Position numbers and translations under genes: made by a program | The notes under the pieces: model-generated | Database searches by the model: none | The model's input: the letters and a program-made list of their open reading frames with translations, nothing else | What the model was told of the DNA's origin: nothing | Origin: an uncultured SAR116 cluster alpha proteobacterium | GTDB taxonomy: Bacteria > Pseudomonadota > Alphaproteobacteria > Puniceispirillales > Puniceispirillaceae | NCBI GenBank assembly: GCA_902520885.1 | Contig: CABYPW010000001.1 | Coordinates: forward strand, 1-64,000 | Reading direction: 5' to 3' | Length of the DNA stretch: 64,000 nucleotides | Shown: piece after piece, positions 8,672 to 17,910 of the stretch | How the letters are laid out: every line of letters starts with the position of its first letter | Position numbering within the stretch: the stretch's first letter is position 1

Positions 8672-8712
8672 AATATCTATCGGAGGATAGTTTGCTTCCT
8701 CCGATAGATATT
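8672..8712 (+). terminator. Perfect 16-bp intercistronic hairpin
   Basis: AATATCTATCGGAGGA (8672-8687) is exactly complementary to 8697-8712, with a 9-base loop. No T tract follows, so this is more likely an mRNA 3'-stabiliser or attenuator after the binding-protein gene than a full terminator. The GGAGG inside the 5' arm is ideally spaced from a TTG at 8692 in the deaminase frame, so the structure could also mask a ribosome binding site. Confidence 0.75.
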
Positions 8713-8727
8713 GGAATAAATTATTTC

Positions 8728-10083
8728 ATGGCAACGCTACTCTTAAAAAATGCTGCAATAATTGCAACGATGAATGATGCTGATGATGAATTACGTGACC
8801 AGTCTATATTCTGTGAAAATGGCATAATTAGGCAAATCGGTCCTCTAGATACTCTTCCAAATACAGCAGACAAAATGATTAATTTGTCAAAGTCTATTGT
8901 TATCCCTGGAATGGTTAATACTCACCATCACCTTTTCCAGAATTTAACAAGAGTGATCCCAAACGCCCAGAATGAAAGTCTTTTTGGCTGGCTTACCACA
9001 CTTTACCCCATCTGGTGTGGATTAGGCCCAAGGCATATTTACATTTCCTCAGCAGTTGGATTAGCAGAGTTAGTGCTATCAGGTTGTACAACATCAACAG
9101 ACCATCAATATTTATTTCCGGGAGGTTCAAAATTAGATGACTCAATAGAGGCAGCAATCGATATAGGAGTTAGATTCCATCCAACGCGTGGATCCATGAG
9201 TATTGGTGAGTCACAAGGTGGATTGCCACCCGACAAGCTAACTGAGAATGAGAAAGATATTTTGAAGGACTGTGAACGTGTAATATCTCAATTTCATGAT
9301 AAAAGGCCAAATGCTATGATCAAAGTAGGCCTAGCCCCATGTTCCCCATTTTCAGTCAGTAATGATTTGATGACCCAAACAGCAGTTCTAGCCAGAGAAA
9401 ATAATCTTAATTTGCACACACACCTGGCTGAAAATTTCGAGGATATAGAATATTCTCTTGCTAAATTTAATATGAGACCTGGCGAATATGCCCAGAGCCT
9501 TGGCTGGCTCGGAGAAGACGTTTGGCACGCACATTGTGTTCAATTAAACACTGATGAAGTTAAATTATTGGGAAAAACAAATACTGGTATCGCCCATTGC
9601 CCATCTTCTAATATGCGGCTAGGCAGCGGCATTGCACCCTTGTTAGAGATGTTTGAGCATAAGGTTAGGGTGGGTCTTGGTGTCGATGGTTCTTCCTCTA
9701 ACGATAGTGGACATATGCTAAATGAAGCGCGTCAAGCAATGTTGCTCCAAAGAGTCAAACATGGTGCATCAGCTATAACTGCGAGAGAAGTCCTAAGAAC
9801 TGCAACGAGAGGCGGCGCAAAAGTATTAAGACAAGACAATATAGGGCAAATAACTCCAGGTTTCTCTGCTGACATGGCTATTTATGATATGCAGTCAGTG
9901 GATTTGGCGGGAACTCACACCGACCCTCTCGCTGGTCTTGTTTTCTGTGGTCCCGTCAAAACTAAACATACAATTATAAATGGTAAATTTGTGGTTGAAG
10001 ATGGTTATCTTACAACAATGAATATAAATTCTTTAATGGAAGAACATCGCAAATTATCAATTGAACTTTTTAACTCTGCATAA
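8728..10083 (+). CDS. Guanine / 8-oxoguanine deaminase (amidohydrolase, COG0402)
   Basis: A 451-residue amidohydrolase from the ATG at 8728; the frame extends upstream to a TTG at 8692, but MATLLLKNA is the usual family start. Metal-binding HxH is in NTHHHLF (66-68 are His), followed by an HTHLAE strand-end, HAHCV and the catalytic Asp in GVDGSSSND. The SSSNDSGHML stretch is characteristic of the 8-oxoguanine deaminase/AtzB-like branch. It hydrolyses the exocyclic amine of guanine (or 8-oxoguanine), giving xanthine (or urate) plus ammonia. In this context it would feed xanthine to the dehydrogenase encoded next door. It converges on xdhC with a 9-base gap. Confidence 0.82.
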   Translation: MATLLLKNAAIIATMNDADDELRDQSIFCENGIIRQIGPLDTLPNTADKMINLSKSIVIPGMVNTHHHLFQNLTRVIPNAQNESLFGWLTTLYPIWCGLGPRHIYISSAVGLAELVLSGCTTSTDHQYLFPGGSKLDDSIEAAIDIGVRFHPTRGSMSIGESQGGLPPDKLTENEKDILKDCERVISQFHDKRPNAMIKVGLAPCSPFSVSNDLMTQTAVLARENNLNLHTHLAENFEDIEYSLAKFNMRPGEYAQSLGWLGEDVWHAHCVQLNTDEVKLLGKTNTGIAHCPSSNMRLGSGIAPLLEMFEHKVRVGLGVDGSSSNDSGHMLNEARQAMLLQRVKHGASAITAREVLRTATRGGAKVLRQDNIGQITPGFSADMAIYDMQSVDLAGTHTDPLAGLVFCGPVKTKHTIINGKFVVEDGYLTTMNINSLMEEHRKLSIELFNSA

Positions 10084-10092
10084 AAACTCTCG

Positions 10093-11004
10093 TCAAAGTG
10101 TCCAATTTGATATCTGACCTGCAACAGAAAGGGCTATCCTAAATGGCTCATCTCCAGGAATTTCTGGCAAGCCAATCGGACAGATTATTTTTTCAATATC
10201 AGTTGAAGTAAACCCCGCCTTTGAAAGCTGATTTTTGAATCTGGTCTTCTTAGTTTTTGATCCTATCAAACCCAATTTATAAAATTTGTTTCCCTTGAGT
10301 AGCGATTGTATAATTGCTAAATCAAGTGCGTGTGAATGCGTAAGAATGAGGTGTATGCCATCATCAGGAAAATTCTTGGCCAAATTCGTAGGTTCATTTG
10401 CCCAAATGGGGTGTACATCATCATCAATTGAAGTAGGAAACCTTTCCCTCGAAATATCAATCCAGTAACGATTTAAAGGTAAAGATTTTGTAGAGGAAAT
10501 TATTTCTCGCCCTGTATGACCAGCGCCCCAAACAAATAAGTTTTTTCTTTCATCTATCATTAGTTCCTTAAAAAACTTTTTTTTGTCTAAAGATAAAGAC
10601 TTATTATTTTCATAAGGATAATTTTGAGTATCAAGCTCATGTATCAAGTTATTAGCCTTTTTTAATTTCTGAATTTCCTTCAAATCAGAATGATGAAAAT
10701 ATTCGATCAATATATTCACACTTCCACCACAACATTGCCCAAGAGAAGGACCAAGTGCAAATCGCCTAACTTCACGTCCAAATTTCTTCAATGAAGAAAG
10801 ATGAGCACGACAAATTGAAGTAACTTGATATTCAAGCTGTCCTCCACCAATACTCCCAAATATTTGATTTTCTGTAATAAGCATTTGCGAATATGCTTTT
10901 CTAGGTGCAGAGCCTTTTGTAGACATAATTATCACTCTTGCCACAGTATTATAAGTCGAGAGTTTTTCAATAATCTGTTCAATTTTTGAGATTGGTTCAA
11001 TCAT
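10093..11004 (-). CDS. xdhC: Xanthine dehydrogenase accessory protein XdhC
   Basis: A 303-residue cytosolic accessory protein that binds molybdenum cofactor and promotes its sulfuration and insertion into xanthine dehydrogenase. An N-terminal XdhC/CoxI domain contains STKGSAPRK and GQCCGGSV; a C-terminal Rossmann domain contains FVWGAGHTGREI. It is the third gene of an xdhA-xdhB-xdhC unit on the minus strand, 25 bases after xdhB. The gene order is the same as in Rhodobacter capsulatus. The family call is secure. Confidence 0.92.
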   Translation of the reverse strand: MIEPISKIEQIIEKLSTYNTVARVIIMSTKGSAPRKAYSQMLITENQIFGSIGGGQLEYQVTSICRAHLSSLKKFGREVRRFALGPSLGQCCGGSVNILIEYFHHSDLKEIQKLKKANNLIHELDTQNYPYENNKSLSLDKKKFFKELMIDERKNLFVWGAGHTGREIISSTKSLPLNRYWIDISRERFPTSIDDDVHPIWANEPTNLAKNFPDDGIHLILTHSHALDLAIIQSLLKGNKFYKLGLIGSKTKKTRFKNQLSKAGFTSTDIEKIICPIGLPEIPGDEPFRIALSVAGQISNWTL

Positions 11005-11029
11005 ATTTCATTGATATTCCTGCGACAAA

Positions 11030-13318
11030 TTAAAACTGAGTAAAATATAATTGCTCAGCGGTGGCTGGACTATTAAGGCTAGGATAGCTCTCTTTAAGAG
11101 ATATTAATGCATGCGAATAAGCAAAAAATACGCTCATTGCAAGCATAAATGGTGGTTCGCCTACTGCCTTTGAACGATTGATGGTTTCTTCAATATTTCC
11201 ATCGCCCTTATAAAACTCAACATTCCAGTTAATTGGTGAGTCTGAAAAAGCAGGAATCTTGTAGGTTGCTGGGGAGTGTGTCATCAATGTACCGTCGTCC
11301 GCATAGACTAACTCTTCCATACTCAGCCAACCAAGCCCCTGTACAAACCCGCCTTCTATCTGTCCTTTGTCTATTGATGGGTTAATAGAATGTCCAACGT
11401 CATGCAATATATCAACACTAACCACCCGGCTTTCACCTGTTAATTTATCAATAACAATTTCGCTAACCGCTGCACCATATACAAAATAATAAAATGGCCT
11501 GCCTTCTCCTTTTTCTGAATCCCAATATATATCTGGCGTCTTATAAAAACCCGTTGAAGATAGTGAGATACGCCCCATCCAACATTTTTCAGCTGCCTGA
11601 GAAAATGTCATTTTTTCTTCTTCAAATATTATTATCTTTCCTCTAGAAAAAATGACTTCTGAACTCTCACATTGATACAAATGACCAAGATATGCTGCCA
11701 TTCTTTCTTTAATTTGAAAAGCAGCCAAGTAGGCTGCCATTCCATTAAGGTCCGTTCCCGAAGAAGCAGCTGTAGCAGAGGTATTGGGAACTTTATTAGT
11801 ATCTGTGGCACTAATTTTTACATTATTTGACGCTATGCCAAAAGTATCAGCTACAATTTTTCTTACCTTTGTAAATAAACCTTGCCCCATTTCCGTACCG
11901 CCATGATTCAGATATACGGAACCGTCAGAATATACATTTACCAAGGCACCTGCTTGATTTAACATCAGTTTATTAAATGAAATACCAAATTTTACGGGAG
12001 TTAGTGCAATCCCCTTTTTAATTATGCTGGATGTTTCGTTAAAACGTTCTATTTCTTTCCGTCGGCTACTATAATTGGAAGAATGTTCAAGCTTATTTAC
12101 AAGGTCATTAATAATACAATCTTTAACAAACTGCCCGTAAGGCGTTTGTTGTTCTTTTTGCATTAGGTTTTTATTATCCAAGTAAAAATTTCGCTTTCGA
12201 ATAGTAAGCGGATCTAATTTTAAGAAATGGGCGATTTCGTCAATAACTCGCTCCATGGCTAACATACCTTGTGGGCCACCAAAACCTCTGAATGCTGTAT
12301 TCGAAGGGGTATTCGTTTTATACAAATTCGCTATGAATTCAACATTCGGGATGTAATAACTGTTTTCAGAGTGCATAAGCGCACGTTCTGCTATTGCCGC
12401 AGATAAATCCATCGACATACCACATCGCATATCATGTTGGATGCGCAATGCGTTAATAACACCATTTACATCAAAACCAACCTTATATACTGAAATAAAA
12501 TCGTGTCTTTTCCCTGTTATTCGCATATCGTCGTCACGGTCATAAACTAGTTTGCAAGGTTTACCTGTTTTTTGAGCTGCAATTGCTACAATGCAGGCAG
12601 GTAAATTAGCCTGACTTTCTTTACCTCCAAATGCGCCACCCATTCGTCTTACCTCTACAGAAACATTATGAAGCGACAGATTCAAGACATCTGCAACTTT
12701 ATGCTGAATTTCAGATGGATGCTGTGATGAAACAAATATTTGAATGTCTTTATTTTCCTTTGGAACTGCTAAAGCTGCCTGACCCTCTAGATAAAAATGC
12801 TCTTGTCCACCAATGACGATTTCACCTTCAATTATGTGGTCAGAATGGTTAATAGAGGATGCAAAATCACCTCTCGAAACAATTTTAGGAGGACATAAAA
12901 GAGTTTCTCTATGTCTTGCTTGGGCTAATGTTATAATTGGAGGCGACTCCGAATATACAATTTTAGCCTCCTTAATTGCTACTTTTGCATGCTCCAAGGA
13001 TTCAGCAATTACAGCAAAAATTACCTGCCCATTATAAATAACTTCGCTTTCAGCAAAAATAGGATCATCTCCAAATATTGGGCTAGCATCATTTTTACCT
13101 GGAATATCTTTTGCTGTTATTACATCAATTATACCTGGCATTTTTTTTACGTTATTTAATTCCATCTCCATAATTTTACCATTTGCAATCTTGCTCAATC
13201 CAAGCAATATATGTAAACAGTTAGAAGGAATAGGAATGTCATCAACATAAATAGCACGACCTGTTACATGCAACTTAGCGCTATCGTGGAAATCTTCGAT
13301 GACAATGCTTTTAGACAT
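11030..13318 (-). CDS. xdhB: Xanthine dehydrogenase molybdopterin-binding subunit XdhB
   Basis: A 762-residue molybdenum subunit that oxidises hypoxanthine to xanthine and xanthine to urate in the cytosol. Cofactor-binding motifs are present: GGAFGGKE, AFRGFGGPQG, GGTEMGQG and the C-terminal catalytic glutamate in KAVGEPPFM. Length matches R. capsulatus XdhB closely. The start overlaps the xdhA end by 8 bases, indicating coupled translation. Together with XdhA it makes the bacterial heterodimer-of-dimers enzyme. TupBC-like genes at 26-27.5 kb could supply its metal, although that family usually prefers tungstate. Confidence 0.95.
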   Translation of the reverse strand: MSKSIVIEDFHDSAKLHVTGRAIYVDDIPIPSNCLHILLGLSKIANGKIMEMELNNVKKMPGIIDVITAKDIPGKNDASPIFGDDPIFAESEVIYNGQVIFAVIAESLEHAKVAIKEAKIVYSESPPIITLAQARHRETLLCPPKIVSRGDFASSINHSDHIIEGEIVIGGQEHFYLEGQAALAVPKENKDIQIFVSSQHPSEIQHKVADVLNLSLHNVSVEVRRMGGAFGGKESQANLPACIVAIAAQKTGKPCKLVYDRDDDMRITGKRHDFISVYKVGFDVNGVINALRIQHDMRCGMSMDLSAAIAERALMHSENSYYIPNVEFIANLYKTNTPSNTAFRGFGGPQGMLAMERVIDEIAHFLKLDPLTIRKRNFYLDNKNLMQKEQQTPYGQFVKDCIINDLVNKLEHSSNYSSRRKEIERFNETSSIIKKGIALTPVKFGISFNKLMLNQAGALVNVYSDGSVYLNHGGTEMGQGLFTKVRKIVADTFGIASNNVKISATDTNKVPNTSATAASSGTDLNGMAAYLAAFQIKERMAAYLGHLYQCESSEVIFSRGKIIIFEEEKMTFSQAAEKCWMGRISLSSTGFYKTPDIYWDSEKGEGRPFYYFVYGAAVSEIVIDKLTGESRVVSVDILHDVGHSINPSIDKGQIEGGFVQGLGWLSMEELVYADDGTLMTHSPATYKIPAFSDSPINWNVEFYKGDGNIEETINRSKAVGEPPFMLAMSVFFAYSHALISLKESYPSLNSPATAEQLYFTQF

Positions 13319-14825
13319 TTTGCTGACTTTTAGTTACAGAGTTTCCAGATACATTTTCAAACACAGCACCTGGCAAATAACTTGATGGTTCTCCAGCAAT
13401 TTTATTGCATGCTTTTAAAAACAAATTAAAGGCAACGTCATTCCTATACTCCCGACTAGCTCTTACATCTGTAATTGGTTGAAAATCCTCTTTGAGGGCT
13501 TTTTTGCAATCGTCTAGAGGCAGATTTCCTAACTCCTTACCAATTACGAGTTCACTTAAATTAGAGGCTTCTTTTGGGATAGCTGCCATACCACCATAAG
13601 CTATTTGGGCTTTTTCAATGAACCCGTCCTCACTTATTGAAAACAAAAACGCACCCATTACGGCAGATATATCTTGGTCAAATCTCCTTGAAATTTTAAA
13701 GCATTCAAATCTCTGATTTTTCCCTAATTTTGGTACATAAACAGATTTAATGAATTCACCTTTCTTTAAATCCTGTTTGCCATAGGAAATAAAAAAAGAC
13801 TGAATAGGTATAACCCTTTTATTCTCTAAATGACTAATTGTTAATGACGCTCCAAGGGCAATGAATGCGGGTGAAATGTCAGCTATAGGAGAACCATTAG
13901 CGATATTTCCGACCACAGTTCCGCTCGCCCTTACCTGCTCAGAGCCAAACCGCCTCCATAATTCCAATAGTGCTTCAAAATGTGACCCAAGCTTTTGCAT
14001 AGCAACTTCATGAGATACAGAAGCGCCTATTTCAAATCCTTTCTGATTTTCGTTCAGGAAATTTAGTTCTTTTACATCGCCAAGGTATAAGAATTGACCT
14101 ATTTCCATATGCTTTTTTGTAACCCAAAGTCCTATATCAGTAGCACCTGATAGAATTAAAGGCTCCTCTTCTTGAAGAATTGAACCAACCATTTTAATAT
14201 TTTTAGGTGCATCAAATCTAAACCGGCGTTTTTCATTTTTCACATTAATAGACAATGGTTCATTTTTTAAATTCCGGATTACAAATTCTTCTTCTATATT
14301 GAGATAACTAGTATCTCTCTCTTCTTCGGGTATCGCTCCAATCTGCAAAGCAGCCTTTTTAATTGGGAGATAACCAGTACACCGGCATAAATTACCGGCA
14401 AATAAATTGTCAATATCCGAAACCTCTGGCTTTTGTTTTTTACACCAAGCTGCATATAAAGACATAACAAAACCTGGTGTACAAAATCCACATTGTGAGG
14501 CATGTTTTTCTACGAAGGCAGTTTGTACTGGGTGTAACTCGTCTTCGCTATAGGCTAGACCCTCCACTGTTCGGATTGAGCACCCATCTAGCATTGGTAA
14601 AAACAATATACAGCTATTAACCGCGCTCCATGTCACTCCACCTAAACTATGATTATATTTTCCAATCACCACCGTGCAGGCGCCACAATCTCCCTCTGCA
14701 CATCCTTCTTTTGTGCCAGTAAGATTTTTATTATTCCTTAACCAATTCATGAGCGTCACAGCCGAATTAATAGGAGGTATATGTTCTATATTGCCATTTA
14801 ACATTAAAGTAATATTTTCACGCAT
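13311..14825 (-). CDS. xdhA: Xanthine dehydrogenase FeS/FAD subunit XdhA
   Basis: A 504-residue electron-transfer subunit. The N terminus has the plant-type [2Fe-2S] ferredoxin motif GCAEGDCGAC, then a second [2Fe-2S] helical domain with CGFCTPGF and NLCRCTGY. A central FAD-binding domain contains GATDIGLW and GNIANGSPIAD, and a CO-dehydrogenase flavoprotein C-terminal domain follows. It passes electrons from the molybdenum site of XdhB to NAD+. It is the first gene of the minus-strand unit and is divergent from uraH, with a 193-base shared regulatory region in which purine control would be expected. Confidence 0.95.
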   Translation of the reverse strand: MRENITLMLNGNIEHIPPINSAVTLMNWLRNNKNLTGTKEGCAEGDCGACTVVIGKYNHSLGGVTWSAVNSCILFLPMLDGCSIRTVEGLAYSEDELHPVQTAFVEKHASQCGFCTPGFVMSLYAAWCKKQKPEVSDIDNLFAGNLCRCTGYLPIKKAALQIGAIPEEERDTSYLNIEEEFVIRNLKNEPLSINVKNEKRRFRFDAPKNIKMVGSILQEEEPLILSGATDIGLWVTKKHMEIGQFLYLGDVKELNFLNENQKGFEIGASVSHEVAMQKLGSHFEALLELWRRFGSEQVRASGTVVGNIANGSPIADISPAFIALGASLTISHLENKRVIPIQSFFISYGKQDLKKGEFIKSVYVPKLGKNQRFECFKISRRFDQDISAVMGAFLFSISEDGFIEKAQIAYGGMAAIPKEASNLSELVIGKELGNLPLDDCKKALKEDFQPITDVRASREYRNDVAFNLFLKACNKIAGEPSSYLPGAVFENVSGNSVTKSQQNV

Positions 14826-14914
14826 TATAAGACACCTTGTTTACCTCTGGCAGGGAAAGACTAATTATAAAGACTTATAAAATTACATTAAAATTTCACT
14901 TTTTAAAATTAAAA

Positions 14915-14943
14915 TAAAGACTTTCTCATATTACGGTTATAAT
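14915..14943 (+). promoter_or_regulatory. Candidate promoter for uraH-puuD
   Basis: A perfect -10 hexamer TATAAT at 14938-14943 follows a poor -35 (TAAAGA, 14915-14920) at 17-base spacing. It lies about 75 bases before the uraH ATG in the divergent xdhA/uraH region. The weak -35 would fit activator-dependent control. In AT-rich DNA such matches are common, so this is tentative. Confidence 0.35.
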
Positions 14944-15018
14944 ACCCATAATCATTTGAATTTTCCAAATTAACGTTTTACTGTGAAATTGAGCAAATTT
15001 TTGGGATAATTTATAGTT

Positions 15019-15366
15019 ATGAGTGATGGATTTCTTACCACACATGTTTTAGATATTGGAGTTGGCAAGCCAGCTGCTGCTATCCCAATTAAACTTTTAA
15101 ATAAAGACGGTCAAATCATTCAAGAAACCATAACGAATGCAGACGGGAGAACAGATTCGCCCGTATTGTCTGGAATAGCCTTTGAAGCTGGAAAATATTC
15201 ACTTATTTTCAACGTAAAAAAATATCTCAAAGACAAGCACGAACTTGTTGATGAACCATTTTATGACCAAATCAAGATTGAATTTATAATTAGCAATAAT
15301 TGTGACCATTACCATGTTCCATTGTTACTATCACCCTACGGGTATAGTACTTATAGAGGAAGTTGA
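15019..15366 (+). CDS. uraH: 5-hydroxyisourate hydrolase UraH
   Basis: A 115-residue transthyretin-related hydrolase, the usual size for the family. It has the N-terminal LTTHVLD motif and ends with the diagnostic YRGS tetrapeptide. It opens the 5-hydroxyisourate ring made by PuuD to give OHCU, the substrate of UraD (17367). No clear signal peptide is present, so it should be cytosolic. The puuD start follows closely after its stop and the two genes are surely co-transcribed. Confidence 0.95.
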   Translation: MSDGFLTTHVLDIGVGKPAAAIPIKLLNKDGQIIQETITNADGRTDSPVLSGIAFEAGKYSLIFNVKKYLKDKHELVDEPFYDQIKIEFIISNNCDHYHVPLLLSPYGYSTYRGS

Positions 15367-15376
15367 GGACAGTATT

Positions 15377-16633
15377 TTGGATATAGATATTTTAATGCCT
15401 ATTTTGTGGGAATGGCTTGAATTTTCTGTCAGATGGTTACACGTAATCACTGCTATCTCGTGGATTGGTACGTCTTTCTATTTTATTGCTCTAGACCTGG
15501 GATTGCGAAGAAACAAAAATGCTGAGGAAGGCATTGCTGGAGAAGAATGGCAAGTACATGGAGGGGGGTTTTATAATATCAAGAAATATACAATTGCACC
15601 CTCCCATCTTCCTGAACATTTAACCTGGTTTAAATGGGAGGCTTATGCTACGTGGCTTTCGGGTTTTGCCCTTATGGCAATAGTTTATTATTTGGGGGCA
15701 GATTTATTCTTAATAGATGATAGTAAAATGCCAATGCCAACTTATGTCGGTATTATCATCTCCATTGCTTCACTTGGCATCACTTGGCTTATTTATGATT
15801 ATCTTTGCAAAACTGGCATTGGCAAAAACAGCAATTTACTGATGATACTTCTATTTGGGTATCTCGTCCTAATTGCTTGGGGTTTCGACCAAATTTTCAC
15901 AGGAAGAGCAGCATTTATTCATTTAGGAGCCGTTACTGCTACAATAATGGCATTTAACGTATTTATGGTTATTATTCCAAAACAGAAAATTGTGATTGCA
16001 GACTTAAAGGCCGGTAAAACACCAGAAGCACACTATGGATTTGTTGCTAAACAGCGCTCAACGCACAATAACTATCTGACACTTCCTGTTCTTTTTTTGA
16101 TGTTGTCAAATCATTATCCATTATCATTTTCGACGGAATATAACTGGATAATTGCTTCAGTTGTTTTTTTGATGGGCGTTTCCATACGACATTATTTTAA
16201 TACTATACATGCTAGAAAAGGAAACCCAATATGGACGTGGTTTGTAACGCTAGGTCTGTTTATAATTATTATTATTCTTTCTATTTATCCTGCACTTAAC
16301 GGAACAATAAATGAGCGAGAAGCGGTATCTTTGTCAAAAGTTAATTTAACTTCCCGACAAATAGAACTCCTGAATTCGAAGGATTTTGAAGAGGTCGTTG
16401 AAATTGTCTATACAAGATGTAACATGTGTCACGCAGCGGAGCCTTATTACGATGGAATAATTGTGGCTCCAAAAAATGTTGTACTAGAGACAGAATTAGA
16501 TATACTAAAGCATGCAAGGCAGATTTACGTCAATTCTGCTATTTCACATGCAATGCCACCTGCAAATATAGCATCTATGGAAACGAATGAACGTCTTTTG
16601 ATCGCCCAATGGTATCAGAAGAATGTTCGCTAA
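15377..16633 (+). CDS. puuD: Membrane-bound urate oxidase PuuD with C-terminal cytochrome c domain
   Basis: The frame is open from 15302, but a TTG at 15377 preceded by GAGGA (15365-15369) with 7-base spacing is the best start; ATG 15395 is the alternative. It gives about 418 residues. The N-terminal DUF989/PuuD domain has some eight transmembrane helices, beginning with the WLHVITAISWIGTSFYF segment. The C-terminal part carries a c-type heme site, CNMCH, and a possible axial Met in AMPPAN. PuuD oxidises urate to 5-hydroxyisourate without making H2O2, passing electrons via its heme domain to the respiratory chain. It ends overlapping by 3-4 bases the convergent pseudoazurin gene, a plausible electron acceptor. 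Confidence 0.92.
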   Translation: MDIDILMPILWEWLEFSVRWLHVITAISWIGTSFYFIALDLGLRRNKNAEEGIAGEEWQVHGGGFYNIKKYTIAPSHLPEHLTWFKWEAYATWLSGFALMAIVYYLGADLFLIDDSKMPMPTYVGIIISIASLGITWLIYDYLCKTGIGKNSNLLMILLFGYLVLIAWGFDQIFTGRAAFIHLGAVTATIMAFNVFMVIIPKQKIVIADLKAGKTPEAHYGFVAKQRSTHNNYLTLPVLFLMLSNHYPLSFSTEYNWIIASVVFLMGVSIRHYFNTIHARKGNPIWTWFVTLGLFIIIIILSIYPALNGTINEREAVSLSKVNLTSRQIELLNSKDFEEVVEIVYTRCNMCHAAEPYYDGIIVAPKNVVLETELDILKHARQIYVNSAISHAMPPANIASMETNERLLIAQWYQKNVR

Positions 16634-17073
16634 TCATTCAATTTTTCTATTAAACTAGCAAGTTTTTTCTTACTTTTACCAACGGCTTTAGCATTGGAAA
16701 TTTCATTTTTATTTGAAATATCTTTTCCAACGACGATCAATCCTATCATACCGGTACCTTTATGAGGTGTGCACCAATAGTAATAAACACCAGGAATATC
16801 TAACACCATATCAAATTGTTTATTCATTTTACTTCTTTTAGGAAGTGAAAATCCTGCTGGTCCGGCAATAAACTCTACGTTATGCCCTTTTGATTTAGGC
16901 CATATAATTTTGTCACCTACTTCTGAATAGAGTATTTCAGGTGAATACGACATTTCAAGCATCTCAACTTGTAATTCCTCAGAAATTCCTATCTTTGATA
17001 ATAATATCGTTGAAGCAAATATCGGAATTAGAAACATCAATTTTAGTTTAATGTTATTCATTTTATTACCCAT
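16630..17073 (-). CDS. Pseudoazurin-like type 1 copper protein
   Basis: A 147-residue exported cupredoxin. A signal peptide (Lys-rich start, hydrophobic core about residues 10-27) directs it to the periplasm. All four type 1 copper ligands are visible: His64 in GHNVEF, then Cys101, His104 and Met109 in WCTPHKGTGMIG. A lysine-rich C-terminal tail of about 30 residues is typical of pseudoazurins. These small proteins shuttle electrons to cytochromes and terminal reductases. The position tail-to-tail with puuD suggests that it accepts electrons from the PuuD heme domain; this is inference. The start may be the ATG at 17061 (MNNIK). Confidence 0.88.
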   Translation of the reverse strand: MGNKMNNIKLKLMFLIPIFASTILLSKIGISEELQVEMLEMSYSPEILYSEVGDKIIWPKSKGHNVEFIAGPAGFSLPKRSKMNKQFDMVLDIPGVYYYWCTPHKGTGMIGLIVVGKDISNKNEISNAKAVGKSKKKLASLIEKLND

Positions 17074-17366
17074 AGATTTTCTATTTACCGCAAAAAATAA
17101 ATAGTATCATTATACTATTAAAAGTGTAATTTCATAGAGTTTAAATTTCTCGACTGAAATAGTATACTTTCTTATGGTCAGGAATCCTTTATACCATCAT
17201 TGAAAATTTTTTTGTTAGTTCCCCTAGCATAAATAAATAGCATTAGGCTGCATTTCTTTAAATTCTCAGAGCCAATAGTTTTACTGATTGCTGAAATATT
17301 AAAATACAATATAATATTGAGTAAAACTTAAATATTTTTAAAAATATGTGATTTTTTAGAAACAAG

Positions 17367-17885
17367 ATGATGACCATTAAACCAATTCCTTCAGAACTAT
17401 CTAAAACTGAATTTCTAAGCCTATTTGGCAGTGTTTTTGAAAAATCAAATTGGATTGCAGAGGATTTATATTTATCAGGAATTAAAAATGAATATAACAA
17501 TGCAGATGGCCTTCATAATGCAATGGTCAGAATATTCAGGTCATCAAGTCGTGATAAAAAGCTAAATGTTCTTTTAGCACATCCTGATCTTGCAGGAAAA
17601 TTAGCACAGCGTGGTGAACTTACCATAGAATCAACAAATGAGCAAAAGTCCGCTGGTCTAGACCAACTTACTCCAGACGAATTTGCAGAATTTAAGTATT
17701 TAAATACAACTTATATGAATAAATATGGGTTCCCGTTTATCATTGCGGTGAAGGGCCTAACAAAAATAAAAATTTTGGCTCAATTTAAAAAAAGGGTGGA
17801 TAATTCAAAAACTGCGGAATTTAATGAAGCATGCCTGCAGGTTGAAAAGATCGCGTACATCCGAATTAGAGACATAATAGATTAG
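17367..17885 (+). CDS. uraD: 2-oxo-4-hydroxy-4-carboxy-5-ureidoimidazoline decarboxylase UraD
   Basis: A 172-residue cytosolic OHCU decarboxylase, normal length for the family. It contains the active-site LLAHPDLAGK segment with the catalytic His and the STNEQKSAGLDQL segment. It converts the UraH product OHCU to (S)-allantoin, completing urate breakdown in three steps with PuuD and UraH. It has its own 293-base upstream gap, in which no clear regulatory motif was recognised. Allantoinase and later enzymes are not in the window unless the distant HyuAB-type protein plays such a role. Confidence 0.92.
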   Translation: MMTIKPIPSELSKTEFLSLFGSVFEKSNWIAEDLYLSGIKNEYNNADGLHNAMVRIFRSSSRDKKLNVLLAHPDLAGKLAQRGELTIESTNEQKSAGLDQLTPDEFAEFKYLNTTYMNKYGFPFIIAVKGLTKIKILAQFKKRVDNSKTAEFNEACLQVEKIAYIRIRDIID

Positions 17886-17910
17886 TCTATACCAATAAAT
17901 CACTTTTATA

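Noticed and set aside
8692-8727. TTG start for the deaminase at 8692
   Set aside because: Well-spaced GGAGG is present but buried in a perfect hairpin, and the family normally begins at MATLLLKNA; kept only as a finding.
14826-15018. Possible purine/xanthine riboswitch in the xdhA-uraH divergent gap
   Set aside because: No conserved riboswitch core could be matched by eye; only a promoter-like hexamer pair was seen.
15302-15376. Extended puuD N terminus from a GTG inside uraH
   Set aside because: It would overlap uraH by 65 bases, adds residues not seen in the family, and a TTG with good GAGGA spacing exists at 15377.
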